A program made the position numbers and the translations under genes. The notes under the pieces were generated by a model. It saw only the letters and a list, made by a program, of their open reading frames with translations. It was not told the DNA's origin and ran no database searches. Shown piece after piece: positions 8,716 through 16,341 of a stretch of DNA of 64,000 nt. The stretch is from Streptomyces sp. GSL17-111 (GTDB lineage: Bacteria > Actinomycetota > Actinomycetes > Streptomycetales > Streptomycetaceae). Numbering within the stretch: position 1 is the first letter of the stretch; each line of letters begins with the position of its first letter. The stretch is taken from the NCBI RefSeq assembly GCF_037911585.1, contig NZ_JBAJNS010000001.1, forward strand, positions 2,355,001 through 2,419,000. The letters run 5' to 3'.

Positions 8716-9953
8716 CGGCCGTCGGCCCCCGGCGTTCCCGGGCCCGGCGCGCGGCCGGTGCGGGCGCCACGGGACATGGCGCGGTCCATGAGCGTCGCCG
8801 CGACGCGGGCGGCGGCCTCGCGCGTGGCCTGGCCGAGCAGGCCCGTCCGGACCTCGCCCCCGGCCGCGAGGTGCCGGTCGTAGGGCAGGGCGAGCACCCG
8901 GGCCCCGCCCGCCTCCAGGTGCCCGGCGGCCGCCGTCTCGTCCAGCGTCATGTCGGGGCTGGTGCGGTTGAGGACGACGACGGTCGTCGGGAGCATGCTG
9001 CGGTGCAGGCCGCCGAGCCAGTCGAGCACGGTGCGGGTGGCGGCGACGCCCTCCACGGTCGCCGGGCTGACGAGCACCCGCGCCTGGGTCGTCGTCAGCG
9101 CGGTGCGGGCCACCTCGGCGGGCAGGGTCTCGCAGTCGACGAGCGTCGTGCCGAAGTAGCGGCGCAGCGAGGTCATCACCACGCGGTAGGTGTCGACGTC
9201 GAGCTGCACGCCGACCGAGCCCTGGCTGCCGGGCAGCAGCCACCCGCCGCCCGCGAACGGCAGGAGGTAGCCGGTGACGTCCGTGATCTGGAGCGACGGA
9301 TCGACGATGCGGGCCAGGTCGCCGCAGGACCAGCGGACCTCGGTGGCGCCCAGGCGGCGCGGCAGCGTGCCCAGCGCCGGGTCCGCCTCCACCGCGAGCA
9401 CCGGGTCGGTGCGGTAGTGCGCGAACGTCAGGGCCAGCAGGGCGGCGACGGTGGACTTGCCCGCTCCGCCGCGGATGCTGGTGACGGCCATCTGCCGCCC
9501 GGTGGTGATGGGTTGCTGGATGGCCTGGGCCGTCTCGGTGGCCGCCGCCGTGTCCTTCGCGGCGGCCGTCACCAGGCGGCGCAGCACCAGCCCGGCGCGG
9601 CGGGCGAGGGTGTCCCCGTGCCGGGTGCGGCCCTCGGTGCCCGCGAGCTGCGGCGCCACGACGGGCACCGACACCGGCGTGGGCGGCGGCCCGGCCCGGT
9701 GCGGCGCGGCGGCGGACGCCCGCTGCGGCGGCACCGGCTCGGTCGGTGCGGCGGGCGGGGGCTGCGCCGCCTCCCGCTCGGCCGCGCCGGACGACTCCGG
9801 GCGCGCGGACGACTCCGGGTGCGCGGACGACTCCGGGTGCGCGGACGACTCCGAGTGCGGGTCCGCACCGGCGGGACGCGACGCCCGCTCGGCGGCGCCG
9901 CCCAGCTCGCCCAGCACGGTGTGCTGCCAGTCCCCGTGCGCCGACTGTGCCAC
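8712..9953 (-). CDS. MinD/ParA-like ATPase of the ESX locus (EspI-like)
   Basis: The product is 413 aa from a GTG at 9953. The first 140 residues are Pro/Ala/Ser-rich and disordered, with the repeat HPESSA. The rest is a P-loop SIMIBI ATPase with the deviant Walker A RGGAGKST, a switch-type Asp region (VEADPALGTLP) and LVDCETLPAEVA as the Walker B strand. A proline-rich N-terminus joined to a MinD-like domain is the layout of EspI, the ATP-sensing regulator of mycobacterial ESX-1. Its position between eccD and eccC, with overlapping ends, supports an ESX role. Partitioning is unlikely because no parB lies nearby. Confidence 0.8.
   Translation of the reverse strand: MAQSAHGDWQHTVLGELGGAAERASRPAGADPHSESSAHPESSAHPESSARPESSGAAEREAAQPPPAAPTEPVPPQRASAAAPHRAGPPPTPVSVPVVAPQLAGTEGRTRHGDTLARRAGLVLRRLVTAAAKDTAAATETAQAIQQPITTGRQMAVTSIRGGAGKSTVAALLALTFAHYRTDPVLAVEADPALGTLPRRLGATEVRWSCGDLARIVDPSLQITDVTGYLLPFAGGGWLLPGSQGSVGVQLDVDTYRVVMTSLRRYFGTTLVDCETLPAEVARTALTTTQARVLVSPATVEGVAATRTVLDWLGGLHRSMLPTTVVVLNRTSPDMTLDETAAAGHLEAGGARVLALPYDRHLAAGGEVRTGLLGQATREAAARVAATLMDRAMSRGARTGRAPGPGTPGADGR
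9790..9861 (-). repeat. Four tandem 18-bp repeats inside the ATPase gene
   Basis: Four consecutive 18-base units beginning GACGACTCCGGGTGCGCG on the plus strand encode HPESSA-type hexapeptides in the disordered N-terminus of the MinD-like protein. The third unit matches the second exactly and the outer ones differ by a few bases. Copy number could vary between strains without breaking the frame. Confidence 0.9.
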
Positions 9954-9962
9954 AGCAACCTC

Positions 9963-11288
9963 TCAGAAGGTGTTCAGCAGTCGGCCGTAGACGCCGAATG
10001 CACCGATCACGACGGGGATCAGCACCACGACGCTGACCGACTCGACCAGGTTCGCCGTCCGCCGCAGCCGGACCCGGACGTGGTCCGGGGGCCGCAGGAC
10101 GAGGACGGCCAGCGGCACCAGGGCCACCGCCGCCAGGGCCGCCAGCGGGGCGGCCGTCGCGGCCCCGCCCCACAGCGCGAACAGCCGCACCGCCAGGGCC
10201 GTCCCGGCGGCCAGCAGGGCGACGACCTCGACGGCGAGCGGGTAGGCGCGGGAGCGGGAGAGCAGGACGACCGCGAAGAGCGCGGTGGCCGTGACCTCCC
10301 AGGCCGTGGCCTGCGGGCCGCTCACGGCGAGCCAGCCCCCGGCGGCGGCGGAGAGGCCGGTCACCACGGTGGCCAGCGCCAGGCCCCGGTGGGTGGCGGC
10401 CAGGGCGGCGTCCACCCGGTGCCGACTCACCGACGCGCCGCCCGCGCGCTGGTCGTCCAGCCGGGTCAGGCCCGCGCCCATGAGCGCGAGGCGCGGCAGG
10501 TGGCCGAGGGCGAGGACGGAGGCGAGGCCGAGGATCAGCCCGGCCCCGGCGGCGTCCGTCACCGCGAGGGCCAGCTCCCAGCCGCCGACGACGACGGCCA
10601 CCGCTCCGGCGCCCACCAGGGCGCCCCGGCCGGCGCCCGCGCACACGCCGAGCAGGACGAGGGAGAGGGCGAGGACCCCGCCGAGGGCGGCGAGCCGGAC
10701 GGCGGCGCCGTCGGTCACCGTCCAGGAGCCGTAGGCGCCGAGGGCGCCGCCGAGTACGAGGAGGGCGGTGCCCAGCTCCCGGCCGCCCAGCCGGGCGGCC
10801 ACCGCGCCGATCGCGGACGCCGCTCCCGCTGCGGCCAGCAGCCACGGCCCCACGGCGTCGGCGCCGAGCCAGAGCCGGGCGCAGACGGCGGCGACGAGGC
10901 CGAGGAGGACGTGGGCCGTCCCCGCCGTCCACGTCCGGGTGCGGTCGCCCCAGCGCCAGCCGCGCACGTCCAGGTCGTCGGCGGCCTCGTCCGTCACGTC
11001 GTGGACGACGGGGGCGGCGGGCGTCTCCTGCTGCCGCACCAGGCGCAGCACCGCGCCATCGGCGACACCGGCGGAGGCCAGCGTGTCGTCCTGGGCCAGG
11101 ACGGCGCCGCCGGGGGTGACCAGGCGGCGCAGCGCGGGCCGGTCGGCCGCCTTGTCGCCGAGGAGGCGCAGGACGTCCGGGAGGAGTTCGCCGATCGGCT
11201 CCTCGGCGGGCAGCACCATGTCGACGCGCCGCCGCTCGCCCACGAGCGTCACCCGGCTGAGGCCGGTGCGCTGGTCCGCCACGCTCAC
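9963..11288 (-). CDS. eccD: Type VII secretion integral membrane protein EccD
   Basis: The product is 441 aa. The first 90 or so residues form a ubiquitin-like (YukD) domain (SRVTLVGERRRVDMVLP through DGAVLRLV). The rest is a run of about eleven hydrophobic spans ending at a short GRLLNTF tail, the EccD plan. EccD makes the membrane pore scaffold of the ESX complex. I chose the GTG at 11288 because it overlaps the preceding stop as GTGA; a second GTG lies one codon upstream. The adjacent EccC motor confirms the context. Confidence 0.93.
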   Translation of the reverse strand: MSVADQRTGLSRVTLVGERRRVDMVLPAEEPIGELLPDVLRLLGDKAADRPALRRLVTPGGAVLAQDDTLASAGVADGAVLRLVRQQETPAAPVVHDVTDEAADDLDVRGWRWGDRTRTWTAGTAHVLLGLVAAVCARLWLGADAVGPWLLAAAGAASAIGAVAARLGGRELGTALLVLGGALGAYGSWTVTDGAAVRLAALGGVLALSLVLLGVCAGAGRGALVGAGAVAVVVGGWELALAVTDAAGAGLILGLASVLALGHLPRLALMGAGLTRLDDQRAGGASVSRHRVDAALAATHRGLALATVVTGLSAAAGGWLAVSGPQATAWEVTATALFAVVLLSRSRAYPLAVEVVALLAAGTALAVRLFALWGGAATAAPLAALAAVALVPLAVLVLRPPDHVRVRLRRTANLVESVSVVVLIPVVIGAFGVYGRLLNTF

Positions 11289-11560
11289 CACGGGGCCACC
11301 GCCCGGGCGGTGTCGCTCTCGCTCACGTGCGCGGGCGGGCCCGAGGCGTCGTCGTCCTTCAGCATCCGCTCGGAGATGAAGGACCACCCCACGCACCCGG
11401 CGCAGACCACCGCGGCGAGGGCGATCCCGCCGAACATCTTGCCCAGGTTCTCGTCGAGGGTGCGCCGCATGCGCTGCGAGCCGAACAGCAGCGCGTCCCG
11501 CAGCCGTCGACGCCGGACGGCCACCGACTCCAGCAGCTGGCTGTCGTAGTCCCGAGCCAT
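11285..11560 (-). CDS. Small single-span membrane protein, first gene of the ESX block
   Basis: The product is 91 aa. Residues 1-45 are highly charged and basic (RRRRLRDALLFGSQRMRRT), followed by one membrane span (GGIALAAVVCAGCVGWSF) and a short polar tail, so the N-terminus is probably cytosolic. A strong ribosome site, GGAGGGA, precedes the ATG at 11560. The stop overlaps the eccD start. Similar short proteins stand before eccD in other Streptomyces ESX loci as far as I recall. It is too short for EccB or EccE; a pore-assembly role is only inferred. Confidence 0.7.
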   Translation of the reverse strand: MARDYDSQLLESVAVRRRRLRDALLFGSQRMRRTLDENLGKMFGGIALAAVVCAGCVGWSFISERMLKDDDASGPPAHVSESDTARAVAPW

Positions 11561-11688
11561 CGGCTCCCTCCCACCCGTTGGCGCGCGACCCCCGGCGCCG
11601 CGCGCCAACACCATACGACCCCGCTCCGACCCGCTGTCCAGGTCGGGTCCGCCCGGCACGGACGCGGGTGTGCGGGGCGTCACCACTA

Positions 11689-11716
11689 TTGACAAGATGT
11701 CAGCAAGCTCTACTGT
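11689..11716 (+). promoter_or_regulatory. Promoter with overlapping TGACA-AGA-TGTCA palindrome
   Basis: TTGACA (11689-11694) and TACTGT (11711-11716) are 16 bases apart and read toward the hydrolase gene at 11762. The -35 box is one arm of the perfect inverted repeat TGACA-AGA-TGTCA (11690-11702). That placement would let a dimeric repressor block polymerase binding. No regulator gene lies next to it in the window. Confidence 0.6.
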
Positions 11717-11761
11717 GGGGTAACCCGTCGGTAACCCGCCGCTCCTCCGGGAGGAACCCGC

Positions 11762-12667
11762 ATGCGCCAGCCCGCCGCGCCCGACGCCGCAGCCGCCCCC
11801 GACGAGCCCGACGGCCTCGTGCTCCAGCCCCGCGACGTCACCTTCGACTGGGCCGGTCTCCCGATGCACTGGATCCCCGGCGAGCCCCTGGCCACCCACG
11901 TCGTCAACGTCCTGCACCTCCTGCTCCCCGAGGGCGAACGCTGGTTCGTCCGCACCTTCCAGGAGGCGCTGCCGCTGATCACCGACGACGAACTGCGCGA
12001 ACAGGTCCTCGGCTTCATCGGCCAGGAGGCCCTGCACGCCGACGCCCACGAGGGCGTCCTCGACCACCTGCACGCCCAGGGCCTCGACCCCGGCCCCTAC
12101 CTGCGGCACGTCGAGTTCGTCTTCCAGCGGGTGCTGGGCGAACGCCCCGGGCTGCCGCCGCACCGCGCCCGCGCCTACCTGACCGAACGCGTCGCCCTCA
12201 TCGCGGGCATCGAGCACGTCACCGCCTTCCTCGGCGACTGGGTCCTGAACGCGCGCGGCCTCGACCGGGCCGGCGCCGACCCCACCATGCTCGACCTGCT
12301 GCGCTGGCACGGCGCCGAGGAGGTCGAACACCGCAGCGTCGCCTACGACCTGCTGTGCCACCTCGACCCCGGCTACGTCCGCCGCACCCGCGCCATGCTC
12401 ATCGCCGGGCCCGTCCTGGTGAAGCTCTGGATCAGCGGCACCCGGTTCCTCATGGCGGCCGACCCCGAGCTGCCCGCCCGCGCCCGGCCCAGCTGGCGCG
12501 CCTACACCGCCGCCGCCCGGCGCGGGCTCCTCCCCGACCCGCGACGGGCCGCCCGCTCGGCGGGCCGGTACTTCAAGCCCCGCTACCACCCCACCCACGA
12601 GGGCTCCACCCGGCAGGCCGTCGCCTACCTCGGGACGTCCCCGGCCGCCCGCGCCGCCGCCCACTGA
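11762..12667 (+). CDS. Ferritin-like metal-dependent hydrolase (COG3687/PF10118)
   Basis: The product is 301 aa and all-helical. Metal ligands of a di-metal ferritin-like core are visible: E in FIGQEALHADAH with its histidines, EHVTAFLGDW, and EEVEHR. The family is annotated as predicted metal-dependent hydrolase; its chemistry is not settled and an oxidase or oxygenase role is possible given the di-iron-like ligands. The next gene encodes a phthalate-dioxygenase-reductase-type electron donor 21 bases downstream, which suggests it feeds electrons to this protein (inference). A good promoter lies about 50 bases upstream. Confidence 0.75.
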   Translation: MRQPAAPDAAAAPDEPDGLVLQPRDVTFDWAGLPMHWIPGEPLATHVVNVLHLLLPEGERWFVRTFQEALPLITDDELREQVLGFIGQEALHADAHEGVLDHLHAQGLDPGPYLRHVEFVFQRVLGERPGLPPHRARAYLTERVALIAGIEHVTAFLGDWVLNARGLDRAGADPTMLDLLRWHGAEEVEHRSVAYDLLCHLDPGYVRRTRAMLIAGPVLVKLWISGTRFLMAADPELPARARPSWRAYTAAARRGLLPDPRRAARSAGRYFKPRYHPTHEGSTRQAVAYLGTSPAARAAAH

Positions 12668-12688
12668 CGACCCCGGCCGAGGACAGCC

Positions 12689-13783
12689 ATGCGCAGCCGC
12701 CCCGACACCCCGCCCCCGGCCGCCCTCTCCGGGCGCCCCCGCCCGGACCGCTTCCTGCGGTTCCTCGACGCCTTCACCGACCGCTACCTCGCGCTCGCCA
12801 CCCGCACCGACCCCACCGGCCGGCACCCCGCCGCGTCCCGCCCGCCGCTGCGGCTGACGGTGACGGCCCGCCAGATGGTGGCCGACGACGTCGTCGCCGT
12901 GCGCCTCACCGCCGCCGACGGCGCCCCGCTGCCGCCCTGGCGACCCGGCGCCCACCTCGACCTGCGACTGCCCTCCGGGCGCACGCGCCAGTACAGCCTG
13001 TGCGGCGACCCGGCCGAGCGCCACTCCTACCGCATCGCCGTCCGCCGCCTTCCCGAGGGCGGCGGCGGCTCGGTCGAGGTCCACGCCACCCTGACGCCCG
13101 GCGCCCGCGTCACCGTCGCCGGGCCGCGCAACGCCTTCCCCTTCGCCGCCGAGGACCGCGTCCTGCTCCTGGCGGGCGGCATCGGCATCACCCCGATCCT
13201 GCCGATGGCCCGCGAAGCCGCCCGGCGCGGCCTGGACTGGCGGCTCGTCCACTGCGGACGGACGCGGGCCTCCCTCCCCTTCGCCGACGAACTCGCCGCG
13301 CTCGACGCCCGCCACCCCGGCCGGGTGCACGTGCGCACCGACGACGAGCACGGCCCGCCCGACGCCGCGCGGCTGCTCGCCGACGCGCCCCCCGGCGCCG
13401 CCGTCTACTGCTGCGGCCCCGGGCCGCTGCTCGACGCCGTCCGGGCCGCCTTCGACGCGTGCCCGGCCGGGGCCCTGCACGCCGAACGCTTCGCCGCACC
13501 GCCCGTCGTCGACGGCCGCCCGTTCTCCTTGCGCCTGCGCCGCAGCGGCACCGTCCTGCCCGTGCCCGCCGACCGCACCGCGCTCGACGTCCTGCGGGCG
13601 AACGACCCGGCCACGGCCTCCTCCTGCCGCCAGGGCTTCTGCGGCGTCTGCCGGGTGCGGGTGCTCGCCGGGCCGGTCGAGCACCGCGACCGGCGGCTCA
13701 CACCCGCCGAACGCGCCGACGGCGACATGCTCGTGTGCGTCTCCCGCGCCCCCGAGGGCGCCTGCCTCGAACTGGACCTGTGA
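12689..13783 (+). CDS. PDR/VanB-type flavin and 2Fe-2S oxidoreductase
   Basis: The product is 364 aa. After a 50-residue leader come a flavin-binding barrel with RQYSLCG, a nucleotide-binding domain with LLAGGIGITPILPM, and a C-terminal plant-type 2Fe-2S ferredoxin domain with SCRQGFCGVC and a fourth Cys in MLVCVSRA. This is the order of phthalate dioxygenase reductase: FMN, NAD(P)H, then 2Fe-2S. It would pass electrons from NAD(P)H to a partner, most likely the ferritin-like protein encoded just before it. Confidence 0.88.
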   Translation: MRSRPDTPPPAALSGRPRPDRFLRFLDAFTDRYLALATRTDPTGRHPAASRPPLRLTVTARQMVADDVVAVRLTAADGAPLPPWRPGAHLDLRLPSGRTRQYSLCGDPAERHSYRIAVRRLPEGGGGSVEVHATLTPGARVTVAGPRNAFPFAAEDRVLLLAGGIGITPILPMAREAARRGLDWRLVHCGRTRASLPFADELAALDARHPGRVHVRTDDEHGPPDAARLLADAPPGAAVYCCGPGPLLDAVRAAFDACPAGALHAERFAAPPVVDGRPFSLRLRRSGTVLPVPADRTALDVLRANDPATASSCRQGFCGVCRVRVLAGPVEHRDRRLTPAERADGDMLVCVSRAPEGACLELDL

Positions 13784-13820
13784 CCCGCCGAACCGGCCGC
13801 GGAAGGAACTGGCACCGACG

Positions 13821-14792
13821 ATGAGCGTCTCCCCCGAGGACCGCGATGAGCGCGTACGCCGCAGCACCGTCAGCTCCGGCGGCGTCGACCTCGCCGTGTA
13901 CGCGCAGGGCGACCCGGCCCGGCCCACCGTTCTCCTCGTGCACGGCTACCCCGACACGCACCGGGTGTGGGACGACGTCGCCGCCGACCTCGCCGCCGAC
14001 CACCACGTCGTCCGCCACGACGTGCGCGGGGCCGGCGCCTCCACCGCCCCGCGCGACCGCGCCGCCTACCGGCTCCCGCACCTCGCCGACGACCTGTTCG
14101 CCGTCGCCGACGCCGTCAGCCCCGACCGTCCCGTGCACGTCCTCGCCCACGACTGGGGCTCCATCCAGAGCTGGGAGGCCGTCACCCGGCCCGGCGCGGA
14201 ACGGCGCGTCGCCACCTACACGACGCTCTCCGGCCCCTGCCTCGACCACGTCGGCCACTGGACGCGCCACCGGCTCACCCACCCCACGCCCCGGCACCTC
14301 GCCCAACTCCTCGCGCAGGCCGCGCACTCCTGGTACATCTACGCCTTCCACCTGCCGCTGCTCGCGCCCGCCGTGTGGCGGCTCGGCCTCGCGGCCCGCT
14401 GGCGGTCGGTGCTGCACCGCGTCGAGGGCGTGCCGCCCCGCGCCGGGCACCCGCAGTCCACCCTGCGCGACGACGCCGTGCGCGGCATCGCCCTCTACCG
14501 CGCCAACATGCTGCCCCGCGTCGTCCGGCCCGGCTACCGGCCCACCCAGGTGCCCGTCCAACTCGTCACCCTCACCCGCGACCACTACGTCTCCCCCGCG
14601 CTCGCCGAGGGGCTGGAGCAGTGGGCGCCCCACCTCGTGCGTCGCTCCCTCGACGCCACCCACTGGTCGGCGCTGCTGGAGCAGAGCGCCACCGTCGCCG
14701 ACCTCGTACGCCGCTTCGCCGCCTCCCCCGACGCCGGGTCGCCGACGCGAGCCCCCGGGGCGAACGGGGCGAACGGGCCGTCGGCGCCGTAA
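13821..14792 (+). CDS. Alpha/beta hydrolase, epoxide-hydrolase type
   Basis: The product is 323 aa. The oxyanion motif HGYPD, the nucleophile Asp111 in AHDWGS (Asp rather than Ser, as in epoxide hydrolases and haloalkane dehalogenases) and a late His281 in DATHWSALL are present. It follows the reductase by 37 bases in the same direction and probably shares its transcript. Three enzymes in a row (di-metal protein, reductase, epoxide hydrolase) would suit oxygenation followed by ring opening of a lipid-like substrate. This pathway reading is an inference; the substrate is unknown. Confidence 0.8.
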   Translation: MSVSPEDRDERVRRSTVSSGGVDLAVYAQGDPARPTVLLVHGYPDTHRVWDDVAADLAADHHVVRHDVRGAGASTAPRDRAAYRLPHLADDLFAVADAVSPDRPVHVLAHDWGSIQSWEAVTRPGAERRVATYTTLSGPCLDHVGHWTRHRLTHPTPRHLAQLLAQAAHSWYIYAFHLPLLAPAVWRLGLAARWRSVLHRVEGVPPRAGHPQSTLRDDAVRGIALYRANMLPRVVRPGYRPTQVPVQLVTLTRDHYVSPALAEGLEQWAPHLVRRSLDATHWSALLEQSATVADLVRRFAASPDAGSPTRAPGANGANGPSAP

Positions 14793-14834
14793 CCTTCGAG
14801 TCCACGGCGGCCCGGCTCCCCGGCCGCCTCCGCC

Positions 14835-14854
14835 CGGCCTGCTGCGGCAGGCCG
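14835..14854 (+). terminator. Short hairpin after the hydrolase gene
   Basis: CGGCCTGC, loop TGCG, GCAGGCCG: an 8-bp perfect stem between the hydrolase and peroxiredoxin genes, with no U-run. It could terminate or attenuate the operon. Confidence 0.4.
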
Positions 14855-14887
14855 CCCGCCTCAACACGTCTCGTGAGGGAACGCCAC

Positions 14888-15382
14888 ATGTCCAGGACCC
14901 CCGCGCCCGGCACACCCGCCCCCGACTTCGAACTCCCCGGCGTCGTGCTCGACGACGGCACCGCGCAGCGCGGCACGTACCGCCTCTCCGACCAGCGCGG
15001 CACCCCGCTCGTCCTCGTCTTCTACCCCGGCGACAACACCCCCGTCTGCACGAAGCAGCTCTGCGCCTACACCTCCGAGCTGGACGCCTTCCGCGACCTC
15101 GGCGCCACCGTGTGGGGCATCAGCCCGCAGGGCCTCGACAGCCACGAGGCGTTCGCTCGCACCCACGGCCTCGCCCTGCCGCTGCTGGCCGACACCGACC
15201 GCGCCGTCTCCCGCTCCTACGGAATCGCCCTCCCCGGCCTCGGTCTGCGCCGCTCGGTCTTCATCGTCGACGCCGACGGAAACGTCCACTGGAAGCACGT
15301 CGCCCTCGCCGGGCTCTCCTTCCAGACCACCGACACCCTCACCACCCACCTCGCCGCCCTCACCACCACCGACCCCCGGTAG
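14888..15382 (+). CDS. Peroxiredoxin, BCP/AhpC-TSA type
   Basis: The product is 164 aa with a thioredoxin fold. The peroxidatic Cys54 lies in the signature PGDNTPVC and a second Cys59 follows five residues later, the spacing of atypical 2-Cys BCP enzymes. It reduces hydrogen peroxide and organic hydroperoxides in the cytosol with thiol donors. CGTGAGGGAACGCCAC precedes the ATG. It follows the oxidoreductase set and might guard against peroxide made there, though a hairpin separates them. Confidence 0.9.
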   Translation: MSRTPAPGTPAPDFELPGVVLDDGTAQRGTYRLSDQRGTPLVLVFYPGDNTPVCTKQLCAYTSELDAFRDLGATVWGISPQGLDSHEAFARTHGLALPLLADTDRAVSRSYGIALPGLGLRRSVFIVDADGNVHWKHVALAGLSFQTTDTLTTHLAALTTTDPR

Positions 15383-15458
15383 CCACCGGGCGGGCCGCGC
15401 GCCCGCACGTCACACGTCGCGCACCCCACCGGCCGGAATACCCACGCGCCGTCGGCGG

Positions 15459-16031
15459 TTGCAGCCCACCGTGCACGATCCCCAGGAGCCGCCCAGCGGT
15501 ATACACCCCCTGCTCGCCGGGCGTTTCAGCCCCTCCCGCTTCGACCCGTCGGCGGCCGTCGACGATCAGGCCCTCGGGCTGCTGCTGGAGGCCGCACGGT
15601 GGGCGCCGTCGGCGGGCAACTCCCAGCCGTGGGCCTTCTTCACCGGCAGGCCCGGGGAGCCGGAGCACAAACGGCTCCTCCCCCACCTCGCCCCCAGCTC
15701 CGCCCGGTGGGCGACGGACGCGGGCCTGCTCCTCGTCACGCTCACGCGCCGACACGTCGACGACACGCGTCTGCTGTACTCCGAGTTCGCGGACTACGAC
15801 CTCGGCCAGGCCGTCGCCCACCTGACGGTCCAAGCGCAGGCCCTGGGGCTGGCCGTGCACCAGTTCCGCGCCTTCGACCTGGAGGGACTCACCGAGGAAC
15901 TGGCGCCGGACCCGGGCTGGGCGATCGTCTCCATGGCCGCCGTGGGCCGGGCCGTCGGCGGCCCCCCGGAGGGACGCGAGCGGCACAGCGTCGCCCACCT
16001 CCGCTCCGGCCCCTGGGCATCCTCGGCGTAG
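15459..16031 (+). CDS. Nitroreductase family protein
   Basis: The product is about 190 aa from a TTG at 15459; a GTG four codons later is an alternative, and neither has a strong ribosome site. The flavin-binding opening RFSPSRFDPSAAVDDQAL and AARWAPSAGNSQPWAFF is typical of FMN nitroreductases, as is the central stretch DLGQAVAHLTVQAQALGL. The C-terminal segment is shorter than in many family members, which run nearer 200-220 aa. The substrate is unknown. Confidence 0.8.
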   Translation: MQPTVHDPQEPPSGIHPLLAGRFSPSRFDPSAAVDDQALGLLLEAARWAPSAGNSQPWAFFTGRPGEPEHKRLLPHLAPSSARWATDAGLLLVTLTRRHVDDTRLLYSEFADYDLGQAVAHLTVQAQALGLAVHQFRAFDLEGLTEELAPDPGWAIVSMAAVGRAVGGPPEGRERHSVAHLRSGPWASSA

Positions 16032-16048
16032 CCGCCGGGCCCGGCCGG

Positions 16049-16292
16049 GTGCGTCACCGCCGCATCGCGCTCATCTGCGCGGCCGTCGCCCAGGAGGTGA
16101 TGATCGCCGTCAGCGGGGGCGGCTGGCTGCCCGACCGGCAGCCCTGGCCCTCCAACCCGACCCCGCCGGGCTGCCGCCCTCGCCGAGGGCCACCTCACCG
16201 AGACCCGTGTCATCCCCACCGACGGCCCCCTCGGCCCCGCCACCGCGATCACGCTCCGGCCGTCGCCGACAACGTCGGATGCAACAAAGTAA
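16049..16292 (+). pseudogene. Decayed reading frame in a 310-base gap
   Basis: The gap 16032-16341 holds two short stretches with strongly coding third-position bias. One runs from a GTG at 16049 (VRHRRIALICAAVAQEVMIA). The other is in a different frame and ends ALAEGHLTETRVIPTDG..., stopping at the TAA at 16290. They join near 16170 if one base is gained or lost. I do not recognise the family. It could be a frameshifted small gene or a remnant, or the bias could be chance in GC-rich DNA. Confidence 0.35.
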
Positions 16293-16328
16293 GATGGAAT
16301 CTTACTAAGAAGCGATCTGACGTTGTCG
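16267..16328. promoter_or_regulatory. Nested inverted repeats upstream of the DUF234 ATPase
   Basis: The inner element AGTAAGAT-GGA-ATCTTACT (16288-16306) is a perfect 8-bp inverted repeat in a locally AT-rich patch. It is bracketed by CGACAACGTC (16267-16276) and its exact reverse complement GACGTTGTCG (16319-16328). The set lies 14 bases before the ATPase start and could be an operator for a dimeric regulator or a cruciform. Confidence 0.65.
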
Positions 16329-16341
16329 ACGGAGGTGAGGC

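Noticed and set aside
4939..8883. A 1314-codon open frame on the plus strand opposite eccC
   Set aside because: Its product is low-complexity Gly/Ala/Arg/Asp sequence without any domain; it is the antisense shadow of eccC, whose motifs are intact.
9790..9861. Possible CRISPR array because of regular repeats
   Set aside because: Units are contiguous 18-mers with no spacers and stay in a coding frame.
8712..9953. Chromosome or plasmid partition ParA
   Set aside because: No parB or parS-like site nearby, and the gene overlaps eccC within an ESX operon.
11578..13824. A 748-codon plus-strand frame over the hydrolase and reductase genes
   Set aside because: Arg/Pro-rich translation; the two genes in the other frame have full motifs and ribosome sites.
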